Shown here one piece after another: positions 9,403-16,585 of a stretch of DNA of 64,000 nucleotides (the first letter of the stretch is position 1; each line of letters begins with the position of its first letter). The notes under the pieces are model-generated. The model was not told the DNA's origin. It did no database searches and was given only the letters and a program-made list of their open reading frames with translations. Origin of the DNA: Bacteroidaceae bacterium (GTDB lineage Bacteria; Bacteroidota; Bacteroidia; Bacteroidales; Bacteroidaceae); the NCBI GenBank assembly GCA_024401215.1, contig JAKSLL010000007.1:21169-85168 (forward strand), written 5' to 3'. A program made the position numbers and the translations under genes.

Positions 9403-9627
9403 ATGGATATGATTAGAGAAATTGACACATATAAAAGCCAAAAGGGTTATGCGCTTCCAAAAGGGAACTTATATAGGACACGTATTCGGGCGGTCAATGC
9501 CATCTATAACAAGCACGTTAAAGATGGTGTAAGCAACCGCCATATATGGAGAATGTATATATATCCATTGTTTGGCATTTGTGAGCGTACTTTTTACAAT
9601 TATCTCAAAAAGGATTTTGAAGAATGA
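9403..9627 (+). CDS. Small HTH-like protein after the capsid gene
   Basis: This 74-aa basic protein starts MDMIREIDTYKSQKGYALPKG. Its last part, IYPLFGICERTFYNYLKKD, reads like the turn and recognition helix of a resolvase- or terminase-type HTH. It follows the capsid gene by 86 bases in the same direction and is the last gene of the insertion. The 328 bases after it carry only repeats and hairpins. Function is unknown. Confidence 0.5.
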   Translation: MDMIREIDTYKSQKGYALPKGNLYRTRIRAVNAIYNKHVKDGVSNRHIWRMYIYPLFGICERTFYNYLKKDFEE

Positions 9628-9757
9628 AAAAGACCATAATAAAAAAATGTATTGATTTTTCTCAAAATTGCACATTCGGAACGAAGAAATACGTAATTTT
9701 TGTAATTAGCTGATAATCAGTGATTAGAATACATTATAACGTTTTTCAAAAAAGATA

Positions 9758-9950
9758 CGCTTCGTTTTGTGGAGTAAGGGGCATTTTTTATAAAGTTCTA
9801 ATTATCAATAATTTAAGATTTTCCTTTCTTTAAAGTTTGGGTTAGTAATATATGTGTGCAATTATTTATTTAACTTGATGATATATAGTTATTTACTTTT
9901 TGCCCCTTTTGAAATTCAAAAAGGGGCAAAAAGTAACGTTTCGTTTTGTG
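9758..9950. repeat. Right-end repeats and 18-bp hairpin of the insertion
   Basis: CGCTTCGTTTTGTG (9758-9771) and CGTTTCGTTTTGTG (9937-9950) are direct copies of the end motif. Between them, TTACTTTTTGCCCCTTTT (9893-9910) pairs perfectly with its complement at 9919-9936 around an 8-base loop. The hairpin touches the terminal motif and resembles the GGGGCAA structures at 5955-6010. Confidence 0.65.
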
Positions 9951-9955
9951 GATTA

Positions 9956-10823
9956 TATAAGGAGATTTACCTTCAAATACACAATCTGTCAATCCGTTAA
10001 GCAATCCTCCTACAGTGAAGAGTGTCATCTGTGTATCGTCAGAGATTCTTGCTACACCACAAAATCGTTTGGCTCCATGGTTATTATATCTTCTAATGCC
10101 CATCTTGCCATATTGCTTCTCTATCTCATGCCACTTCATGAACTCGACTTCATAGCCAAGAGCATCACCAACAGCACCACCAATCAGACAACCGCGAATC
10201 TTGTCCTTCAAATCGAGTCCTGTAGGTCGTTTTCTTTCATCTTCTTTCTCTTCATTCGTTTCTTCCTCCATATCAATGGTGTCTTCATGCTTCACGAACG
10301 CATATCTCAAATCGAAGAATGCGTCCCACGCTGGTCGCCAATCACAACCAGCTTCAGCAGCTAAGAGATAATGAAGGAGCAAAATTGCAGCAAACTCGCC
10401 ATTTACTCCGAATTGAGCTAGATCTCTGTTTACCGTTATTCTATCTATCAGATACTGGTCGTCATCCAAACGTTTGAAATGGCAGTCGTATGCACACATA
10501 CCCGACCAACTCCTATAATATCTGAATACATCATGTGTGCAGTACATAAACCAATGGTCTTCTTGTGCCTCAGGAATATGACCTTTCTTGATGATTTCCA
10601 TTGCCCACTTGGGTACAACGATAGGAACATCCTTGATGTCAGAGTAATCCTCAGAATCTGTAGGCATAGGTTTACAGTTTCTAATCATTTCCTCTGTTGG
10701 ACGCTTGTCCTTATTGGGCATAGGATCCTCACCGTTGAAATACTTTGCCATGTTGCCAAGACCAAGTTTCCAAAGCATCATTGCGCTCATTTCGCTTTTG
10801 TTGAATACCTTATCGTCTGCCAT
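9956..10823 (-). pseudogene. ADP-ribosylglycohydrolase (DraG-like), 5' half of an interrupted gene
   Basis: The gene starts at ATG 10823 (MADDKVFNKSEM), about 27 bases after a -7 box; a longer frame to 10874 would overlap that promoter. The first 190 residues form an extension of unknown type (VPKWAMEIIKKGHIPEAQEDHWFMY) that ends in an acidic linker (MEEETNEEKEDERKR). The catalytic domain then begins with DKIRGCLIGGAVGDALGYEVEF and carries the metal-binding motif RISDDTQMTLFT. Coding stops being DraG-like after FEGKSP, at the insertion boundary. The remainder is at 4518-5619. If expressed, the fragment would lack half of the metal site. Confidence 0.85.
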
Positions 10824-10849
10824 AATCTTATCATTTTTTAAATTTTCTG

Positions 10850-10883
10850 CAAAGTTAAGATGAGGTTCTCCCAATTCATGGGA
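10850..10883 (-). promoter_or_regulatory. Accessory-block promoter P1 with palindromic operator
   Basis: The minus strand has TAACTTTG at 10857-10850, and the palindrome TCCCA-TGAAT-TGGGA lies at 10869-10883, 11 bases upstream. It drives the split DraG-like gene. Geometry and sequence match P2 and P3. Confidence 0.65.
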
Positions 10884-10889
10884 TAAGCT

Positions 10890-11903
10890 TTACTCGAAAT
10901 CTAATTTATTAAGATAATTTTGTACATCTTCAGAACTAGACGTACAAATTATTTCAAAATTACAGTGTGCGAATATAGATATTAAATTTCTGTTGGAGAT
11001 CTTCATAATTTGCTTCTTTATCGCCAGTTTACTATCTTCATTAAATGTAAATATAGTAATTGTTCTTTCGTGACCTTCATACTTATTTTCATATTCAGCT
11101 GAGTCAACAAAAAAATCCTTAAAATAATCATGGTCATTGTCTCCTAAAGAATGACCATATATAATAATATTTTCAGCATGTGCTAAATCTCTAATCAGTT
11201 TGTTAGAAGAAAAATTAGGATTAGCAGACTTATGAAGAAAAAAATATTCATCATGTAATTCGCGTTTATCTCCAACGCCAAGTATGCATGAATCTTCATT
11301 TAAAGAACCATGTACGTGGCAACATTCAAAATCGTCTTTAATTCCTTTTCGAGAAGCAAGACCATTTATATCTGTGTAGTTAAAAGTGTATATTCTTGAC
11401 ACTCCTTTGATTTGCAAAAAATACAACAAAACGATAAATGGCAAATTCTTGTCTTCAATATTTATCATCGCCTGTTCTTCTTTCAAATATTTTGTAAGAG
11501 CATTGGTAAGTATCTTGAAGCAATCTTTATTAAAAGACACAAGATCTGTTACTCCCTTCGCTTCAATATTTCCATTTTGAAGAGAAGCATATTCATAGAA
11601 TAGTTCTTCTAAATCAAACCATTTATCAATATCTTTATTCTCATTAAGCATATAAGCTAACGTCCCTTTAGGATATAAGCTTTCATTCTTAAATGGCCAA
11701 TGTTTAGACTTTGCAAATTCTTTATAGGAACTATTCAGCCCCAAGCCTAAGTCAAATCCATTGCCTAATACAAGTACGTTGTCTGCGGTTTCTGCAAATT
11801 TAGGCATATTAATAGTGGGATTTAAACTTGGTATTTTCAAATCCATCGTGGGAAAGTTTATTTTAGGCAAATTTGATAGTCCTGCTAATGTTGACAAATC
11901 CAT
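10890..11903 (-). CDS. AbiH-family abortive-infection-like protein
   Basis: This 337-aa protein has the AbiH signature NVLVLGNGFDLGLGLNSSYKEF at about 43-64 (a glycine-rich, nucleotide-binding-like loop) and the later conserved IIIYGHSLGDNDHDYF near 250-265. AbiH proteins were found as phage-resistance proteins in lactococci; their mechanism is unknown. A 40-residue N-terminal segment with repeated Pro/Asn/Leu (LSNLPKINFPTMDLKIPSLNPTI) precedes the domain and is unusual. It is the last gene of the minus-strand run 14285 to 10890, 4 bases after the broken Nudix gene, so it is probably expressed from the promoter at 14316-14349. The family call is good; anti-phage activity is inferred. Confidence 0.75.
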   Translation of the reverse strand: MDLSTLAGLSNLPKINFPTMDLKIPSLNPTINMPKFAETADNVLVLGNGFDLGLGLNSSYKEFAKSKHWPFKNESLYPKGTLAYMLNENKDIDKWFDLEELFYEYASLQNGNIEAKGVTDLVSFNKDCFKILTNALTKYLKEEQAMINIEDKNLPFIVLLYFLQIKGVSRIYTFNYTDINGLASRKGIKDDFECCHVHGSLNEDSCILGVGDKRELHDEYFFLHKSANPNFSSNKLIRDLAHAENIIIYGHSLGDNDHDYFKDFFVDSAEYENKYEGHERTITIFTFNEDSKLAIKKQIMKISNRNLISIFAHCNFEIICTSSSEDVQNYLNKLDFE

Positions 11904-11907
11904 AATT

Positions 11908-12336
11908 TCAAATTGCGTTTAGAGCTTTACTGAGAATTTCATAGTGGTCAAATGCTAACTGTGGTACTTTATTCACAGGAAACCACTCTGCTTTTGCAGC
12001 ATCATCTTGTGCTGCAACACTAATAGGTGCATCTACTAAGGTGAGGAAAGCCAGGCTGATTGTGCGTCCTCTTGGGTCACGGTCTATCCTTGAGAATGTG
12101 CCTATGGGAAAAATTTCATCGTGAGTCACGACTAATCCGGTTTCTTCCTTCAACTCACGGATGGCGCACTCTTCAAGCGTTTCATCAATCTCCATGAAAC
12201 CACCAGGGAATGCTCAGCATCCCTTGTAAGGTTCATTACCACGCTGAATCAAAAGAACTTTTGGCTCAGTTTCTCTTGTGACAACAACGCAGTCAGTCGT
12301 AACTGCTGGTCTTGGATATTTGTAAGTGTATGACAT
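11908..12336 (-). pseudogene. Nudix hydrolase with in-frame UGA
   Basis: Reading from ATG 12336, the protein starts MSYTYKYPRPAVTTDCVVV and continues to PYKGC, then meets TGA at 12216-12214 exactly where related proteins have Trp (GCWAFPGGF), a one-base TGG-to-TGA change. The same frame continues through the Nudix box (GGFMEIDETLEECAIRELKEETGL) to the stop at 11908. Restarting at the internal ATG 12195 would lose the first Gly of the box and the N-terminal strands. The family hydrolyses nucleoside diphosphate derivatives such as ADP-ribose. The gene is probably inactive, unless this is a sequencing error. Confidence 0.75.
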
Positions 12337-12347
12337 GTTATTTTGGA

Positions 12348-13406
12348 TTACTTCAAATAATAAACACAAATGTCATTAATGTATTTTCTAATTATTTCCA
12401 CTTGTGCATCAAAAGTTTCTGCAGACTCAAAATCCTCATACAATTTCTCTTTTGCGTCAAAGTAATAACTATTGCCTTCTGCGTATGGCTTTTTTGCATA
12501 CTTAGACGTGAACATTTTACCATTTTCAATGATTTTGCATAGTTTGCCAGCCCAGTTGTCTTCGTTTCTTGCTTCAATAGAGATAACCTCTTGTTCATTT
12601 ATCCATAAGGCTATAGACAACCATAACTGTTTTCTTCGGCCGTCCTTTGGATCAATTCTAAACTGATAGCCATAATGCTCAGCCTTCATGTCCTCTTTAT
12701 ATGGGGAAACAGAGTATAAATCTGTCTCATATTTAATTGCAGTATGGAATAATTTTCCTAAGACATATAAACTGCTTAATCCTTTGATTTCCACTTTCTT
12801 TTTGTATTTATATATTCCAATATTATTGAAACCAATCTCAACATTACGAACGATTCTCTTTATAGAAGATTGATTGTCGTTTTTGATTTTAGATAGTTCA
12901 CGCTTTTCGTAATCCAATACAGCATCCAATAAACTTGCCCAACTATATTTGATAATAGGGCATTTATGATTTTCAACCTTAAGTTCTGGTTCTTTGGTGA
13001 ATGTTGAGTTACCACCAACTGCAAGGAGAACAACCTTTTTCTTGTCGGTCTCATATTCGTTGAGATAAGCCTTAAATTCTCGTTCCCATTCCTCACGATA
13101 TTGACCAGAAATGTCGGAATATTTGGCTTCAACGATTATATCAACCTTTTCAAACCTAAAGAATATATCAGGTTCGACATAATTGCTATTTCCTGTATCA
13201 TAAGAGGAACATGGATCCCACCTTGGCCAAAACTCAAATCTGTCTAAAAGTAATCCTGCATCCTCAGGCAAGATGTTTTTGTTCGCAGCGGATTTCTTTA
13301 GTATCTCCCAAAATATGTTATCAGGAAATAATAATAGGTTCTCAAAGACAACAGATGTCTTTGGGTCTTCATTTGTGTTTTTATTATGATGAGTGCTATA
13401 TAGCAT
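12348..13406 (-). CDS. PD-(D/E)XK nuclease-like protein
   Basis: This 352-aa soluble protein carries EPDIFFRFEKVDIIVEAKYSD at about 78-98. The Asp followed by E-A-K fits the PD-(D/E)XK nuclease active site seen in restriction enzymes. A downstream stretch, KKVVLLAVGG, could be the next core strand. The remaining 200 residues are not recognised. It is placed between an EVE-like gene (15-base gap) and a Nudix pseudogene (11-base gap), consistent with a co-transcribed defence cluster. Modified-DNA cleavage is a guess from context; the fold assignment rests on the motif only. Confidence 0.5.
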   Translation of the reverse strand: MLYSTHHNKNTNEDPKTSVVFENLLLFPDNIFWEILKKSAANKNILPEDAGLLLDRFEFWPRWDPCSSYDTGNSNYVEPDIFFRFEKVDIIVEAKYSDISGQYREEWEREFKAYLNEYETDKKKVVLLAVGGNSTFTKEPELKVENHKCPIIKYSWASLLDAVLDYEKRELSKIKNDNQSSIKRIVRNVEIGFNNIGIYKYKKKVEIKGLSSLYVLGKLFHTAIKYETDLYSVSPYKEDMKAEHYGYQFRIDPKDGRRKQLWLSIALWINEQEVISIEARNEDNWAGKLCKIIENGKMFTSKYAKKPYAEGNSYYFDAKEKLYEDFESAETFDAQVEIIRKYINDICVYYLK

Positions 13407-13421
13407 ATTATAAATCTACTT

Positions 13422-14285
13422 TTATATTGTTACGGAAATAAAATCCTTTTCGTATTTACTAGTCTTTCCAAACTCAAGGTCCTCACATATTACCTCCACC
13501 TCATTGATGTTCACATGGAAGTGAAAACCATCATGCCATATTTTGCAGTAGCTTTCGTAGCATTCGCCGCCGTGAATCTCTGTCTTGATACGTTGTAGTT
13601 TACGACAAATGACAGGAAGAATGTCATTGTCATGAATGAGAATGGTAAATGTGAAAATGCTATCGCCATAGATATGCTCGGTTTTGAGCGTGACCATATC
13701 GTGAAAGACGTTATCTGAATAGATATAGCCTTCATCCAGTTCCCTTTCTTTGAATATGTCGGTCAGATTCTCCCATCCGACAATATCTTTCTCAATGCCT
13801 TTTTCAATGCTAACATCCCAGCATCGCTGGGATGTTGGATGTTGGTCATAATAATTGCTTCTAAGATTATCAAGTATTTCTATATCAATATTTGGAAGCA
13901 TTACTCCCGAATGACCGCCACGCCAATCAAAGTTTGGAATACACTTTTCCAGTATTTCTGTTTTTATCATTGGCTCGCTATGAGGCATTAAGTCAAGAAT
14001 ACACAATTCTGAATAGTATCTTACTTTACCTTGACCACTCCAATCACCAGCTTTCTGTGGATTACTGCAGAATGTTCCATGTCCCACGATGCCCGTAACA
14101 CCATCACCAACACGAAGCATATACCATTCGTCACCTACATTCACCTTCTCATGTTCATGTACGCTCCAGTTTGGTGTGAGGAAATCTTGCTTCTTTACCC
14201 AGAAATCCCAATCATCCAGATTAACTGACGAAATCTCAGGATTCCATTTCAGTATAAATGTCTTTATGTCACTTGCTTTTCTCAT
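13422..14285 (-). CDS. EVE/PUA-like domain protein, function unknown
   Basis: This 287-aa protein has an N-terminal region with DEWYMLRVGDGVTGIVGHGTF (about 51-71) and, further on, FDWRGGHSGVMLP (about 118-130). Both resemble the EVE/PUA-like modules that read modified bases and are often attached to restriction systems. The C-terminal half (about 150-287) contains KTEIHGGECYESYCKIWHDGFHFHV and is not recognised. It is the first gene of the run that ends with AbiH and starts about 30 bases from the promoter at 14316-14349. Recognition of modified DNA is an inference from the weak domain similarity and the neighbour with a nuclease motif. Confidence 0.45.
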   Translation of the reverse strand: MRKASDIKTFILKWNPEISSVNLDDWDFWVKKQDFLTPNWSVHEHEKVNVGDEWYMLRVGDGVTGIVGHGTFCSNPQKAGDWSGQGKVRYYSELCILDLMPHSEPMIKTEILEKCIPNFDWRGGHSGVMLPNIDIEILDNLRSNYYDQHPTSQRCWDVSIEKGIEKDIVGWENLTDIFKERELDEGYIYSDNVFHDMVTLKTEHIYGDSIFTFTILIHDNDILPVICRKLQRIKTEIHGGECYESYCKIWHDGFHFHVNINEVEVICEDLEFGKTSKYEKDFISVTI

Positions 14286-14315
14286 AACCTATAATTGTTT
14301 GATGAAAATTGACTG

Positions 14316-14349
14316 CAAAGATAGCGTGAGGGTCTCTCAAATCATGGGA
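14316..14349 (-). promoter_or_regulatory. Accessory-block promoter P2 with operator
   Basis: The minus strand has TATCTTTG at 14323-14316 and TCCCA-TGATT-TGAGA at 14349-14335, one mismatch from a palindrome. It drives the EVE, nuclease, Nudix and AbiH genes. A second -7 match (TAACTTTG, 14430-14423) with an imperfect 22-bp palindrome at 14404-14425 lies upstream; otherwise 14286-14543 shows no gene. Confidence 0.65.
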
Positions 14350-14543
14350 CAAGTTCAAAGAATTTGCTTTTGGAGGTGCATATTTCTTGTCGTTTTCGCC
14401 TTCTTGCGTTCGCATGCGATCGCAAAGTTACTGATATAATTTCATATAATCGCCAGATAGACTTTGCTTTAACATCAACTTTAACGTTTATGCGTTCAAA
14501 AAGCCCCAACATCTGTAATGCAGGGGAAATATTATAAAGTAGT

Positions 14544-14822
14544 TTACCGTGCTTCCATAAGCATTAGCTCTCTTTCATGAAGGGTCGGATTCATGTCAAT
14601 CCATATCTGAATGTCATGGGTAGATTGGACTGGGTCAACGTCTATTGCTGGAATGACCTTGCCATCTTGCATCACGACAAGAATGGTTTCATCTTCATCC
14701 GTCATCACGTCTTGAATATACTTGCCGTTCATATAGACGGTCTTTTGATTTGCTGCTTGCAGCATGAAACTCATGTAGCAGAAGTTTATGCTCTGCATCT
14801 TGATAAATTCTCTTGTACTCAT
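14544..14822 (-). CDS. Small hypothetical protein, third of a coupled trio
   Basis: This 92-aa protein starts MSTREFIKMQSINFCYMSF. The middle holds strand-like segments (KTVYMNGKYIQDVMTDEDETILVVMQDGKVIPAIDV), and it ends in a helix. No family is recognised. Its ATG overlaps the stop of the gene before it by four bases (ATGA), so translation is likely coupled. Confidence 0.55.
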   Translation of the reverse strand: MSTREFIKMQSINFCYMSFMLQAANQKTVYMNGKYIQDVMTDEDETILVVMQDGKVIPAIDVDPVQSTHDIQIWIDMNPTLHERELMLMEAR

Positions 14823-14989
14823 AGTTCTTTATCCCAATTAGGTTTACATTCTTGATATTCAATCTTAATTAGTTCCATGTATTTAAGTCTGTCATGCTTG
14901 AAAATGAAAGACAAGGCTTCACGGAAGGCAAGCGAGGCCAAATAATTAGGCGAATGGTTTATAACCATAACTTCTTGTTCTTGTGTCAT
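14819..14989 (-). CDS. Very small hypothetical protein, second of a coupled trio
   Basis: This 56-aa frame starts MTQEQEVMVINHSPNYLASLAF and ends PNWDKEL. Four-base ATGA overlaps at both ends place it between its neighbours, which is the main reason to accept it. No family is recognised. Confidence 0.5.
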   Translation of the reverse strand: MTQEQEVMVINHSPNYLASLAFREALSFIFKHDRLKYMELIKIEYQECKPNWDKEL

Positions 14990-15315
14990 AGTTCATCCCA
15001 ATTGTTATACTTACGTGCCTCCTTGTAGATTCGGTACGAAATTGGAGTACCTTCAAGGATTCTGCGATTACCATAGCCCATGCGCTGCACATAGACATAA
15101 TATCCCTTTTCCTTGAATGCCCTTGCCACCTTGTCAGCAAGTGATTTTGATGGACAATTCTGATAGAAGTCGCTTGTAACTCCCCAATCAATGTAGGCAG
15201 TTCCAATATGTGCTTCTCCGTACTTGTCTTTACCAGTAATCAGTTGGTTCAGTACTTCACTAACAAGCTTCTCAAAGTCGTTAATTTGAACTTCATTTTG
15301 TGGAATCTCAATCAT
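14986..15315 (-). CDS. Hypothetical protein, first of a coupled trio
   Basis: The likely start is ATG 15315 (MIEIPQNEVQINDFEKLV), giving 109 aa; a longer frame to 15360 would run into the promoter. A -7 box (TAATTTTG) lies at 15350-15343. The protein is soluble and mixed alpha/beta, with YIDWGVTSDFYQNCPSKSLADKVARAFKEKGYYVYV; the last part reads like a winged or ferredoxin-like fold. Function is unknown. Confidence 0.55.
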   Translation of the reverse strand: MIEIPQNEVQINDFEKLVSEVLNQLITGKDKYGEAHIGTAYIDWGVTSDFYQNCPSKSLADKVARAFKEKGYYVYVQRMGYGNRRILEGTPISYRIYKEARKYNNWDEL

Positions 15316-15342
15316 AGTTATGCATATTATTGTTAGATAGTG

Positions 15343-15350
15343 CAAAATTA
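15343..15350 (-). promoter_or_regulatory. -7 box for the small coupled trio
   Basis: The minus strand reads TAATTTTG, 28 bases upstream of ATG 15315. It lacks the TCCCA operator found at the other accessory promoters. Confidence 0.45.
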
Positions 15351-15463
15351 CAAAGAGCATTTTGTTCTCACCACGGTAACTACTCAGGCCACCTTAGGCC
15401 ATACCCACTTGCGCTGCCTTGAATGGGCAACGTAAATGGTAATGAAATCAAAATTGCTTGTGA

Positions 15464-16455
15464 TTATTGCTCTGGATGGTATTGTGCCAGTTTCCTGAGT
15501 GCAAAGAACGGATTCTGTCCATTCTTCTTGGCTGTTTCCGCAATCGTCATAAGTGTGGCATAGTTCTTCGCCCCGTCCTCGCTACGGAACTGACCGCTTA
15601 CCTTCATCTTTGTCTTGACCGGTCGCAGAGCTCTTTCGCTGGCGTTATTGTCGTATGGGACATTGTGATGGAATATGAACAGGAATATGTGTTCACGGTG
15701 CTTGTCAAGCCCTCTGCTGAATGTGGCAAACAGTTTCCTGCGCTCCTCGTCTTCAATCTCGACTTCTTCGGCAATAAGCTTGTCAAAGTCGGCCTTGTAT
15801 TTTTCCTCATGCTCCTTGCGTGAGTACTCCGTCTTTCTCTGGTGTATCGCGCCGCGAAGGAGTTCAAGCATCCGCTTTGGCCAGTCGCTCTCCGGCAGCA
15901 GCTGTTCGAAGAATGTCGTGTTCCTAAGCAAGTGGGCGAGACAAACCTGATGGTCTGCCACGTTGAGGTTGAAGTAGGATATGAGCCTGTCCGTCACGAG
16001 GATGGTCTTCGGCAATCCGCCCGGGAACAGCTCGTCAACGACTTCCTTCTTGCGGCTCTCTGCGGCATGGAGGAAAGTGACAAGCGATGTCTGGAATGTC
16101 CACATCCAGTCGGTCTCTCCATTGACCCTCATTCCTGTTTCGTCGGCTCCCGTGACTTCTGCTTGCTCTATATCCTCATATGGACGCTTGGCCTCTTTCG
16201 CATGTCATTGAGTATGTTGGAGACGCTTCCCTGGCTCATTTCTATTCCGAACATGTTGCCGAGGATGTCCGTCATGCGTTTCATCGGAATGACCTGCGTG
16301 GTGCTGAGATAGGCAACGAGAGCCTGTATGTTCTCGCCAAAGCACACGGTAGCCCTTGCCTCGTCTGGGAAAATACCCTTTACTCGATGGCCGCATGAGC
16401 ATGTCACCTGATGCCGCTCAAATGTAACACATGTAACACGCCCTGTGTAACACAT
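15464..16455 (-). pseudogene. IS66-family transposase (TnpC), truncated and frameshifted
   Basis: The C-terminal fragment (15464-16132 and upstream in the same frame) holds the DDE residues of IS66 transposases: GADETGMRVNG just before 16132, ILVTDRLISYF, and NNASERALRPVKTKMKVSGQFRS. The N-terminal fragment (16168-16455) has QVTCSCGHRVKGIFP and SQGSVSNILNDM. The two overlap near 16190-16210 in different frames, a frameshift of one base. The N-terminus is cut off by the TGTAACA palindrome at 16423-16507. The companion genes tnpA and tnpB are absent, so this is an inactive remnant. Confidence 0.85.
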
Positions 16456-16507
16456 GTAACATCGGGCATGTTACAAGTGTTACACAGGGCGTGTTACATG
16501 TGTTACA
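16423..16507. repeat. 40-bp-arm TGTAACA palindrome
   Basis: The arms 16423-16462 and 16468-16507 are complementary with one mismatch around the 5-base centre CGGGC. Each arm is built from TGTAACA words around GCCCTG. The palindrome begins inside the IS66 reading frame and supplies its first codons. A related array is found at 42617-42703. Confidence 0.75.
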
Positions 16508-16585
16508 ACATTTTCAAATATCAACAACCTGCGGGCACTTGCGTAGGTAGTCTAAATTATTAGCAACTCTTGTGGTATATGCTCA

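Larger units (their letters stand above)
5620..9955. mobile_element. 4.3-kb insertion with prohead protease and capsid-like genes
   Basis: The segment splits the DraG-like gene. Its ends are inverted copies of one motif: CACAGAACGAAGCG at 5620-5633 and CGTTTCGTTTTGTG at 9937-9950. The flanks carry a near-perfect 7-bp duplication, TATAGGG at 5613-5619 and TATAAGG at 9956-9962, and removing one copy restores the reading frame (GKSPYTYDAYKYV). The contents are a 470-base repeat-rich left region, two small leftward genes, a divergent control region, a rightward protease-capsid-HTH set and a hairpin-bearing right region. No transposase, integrase, terminase, portal or replication gene was seen. 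The exact end bases are uncertain by a few positions. Confidence 0.75.
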
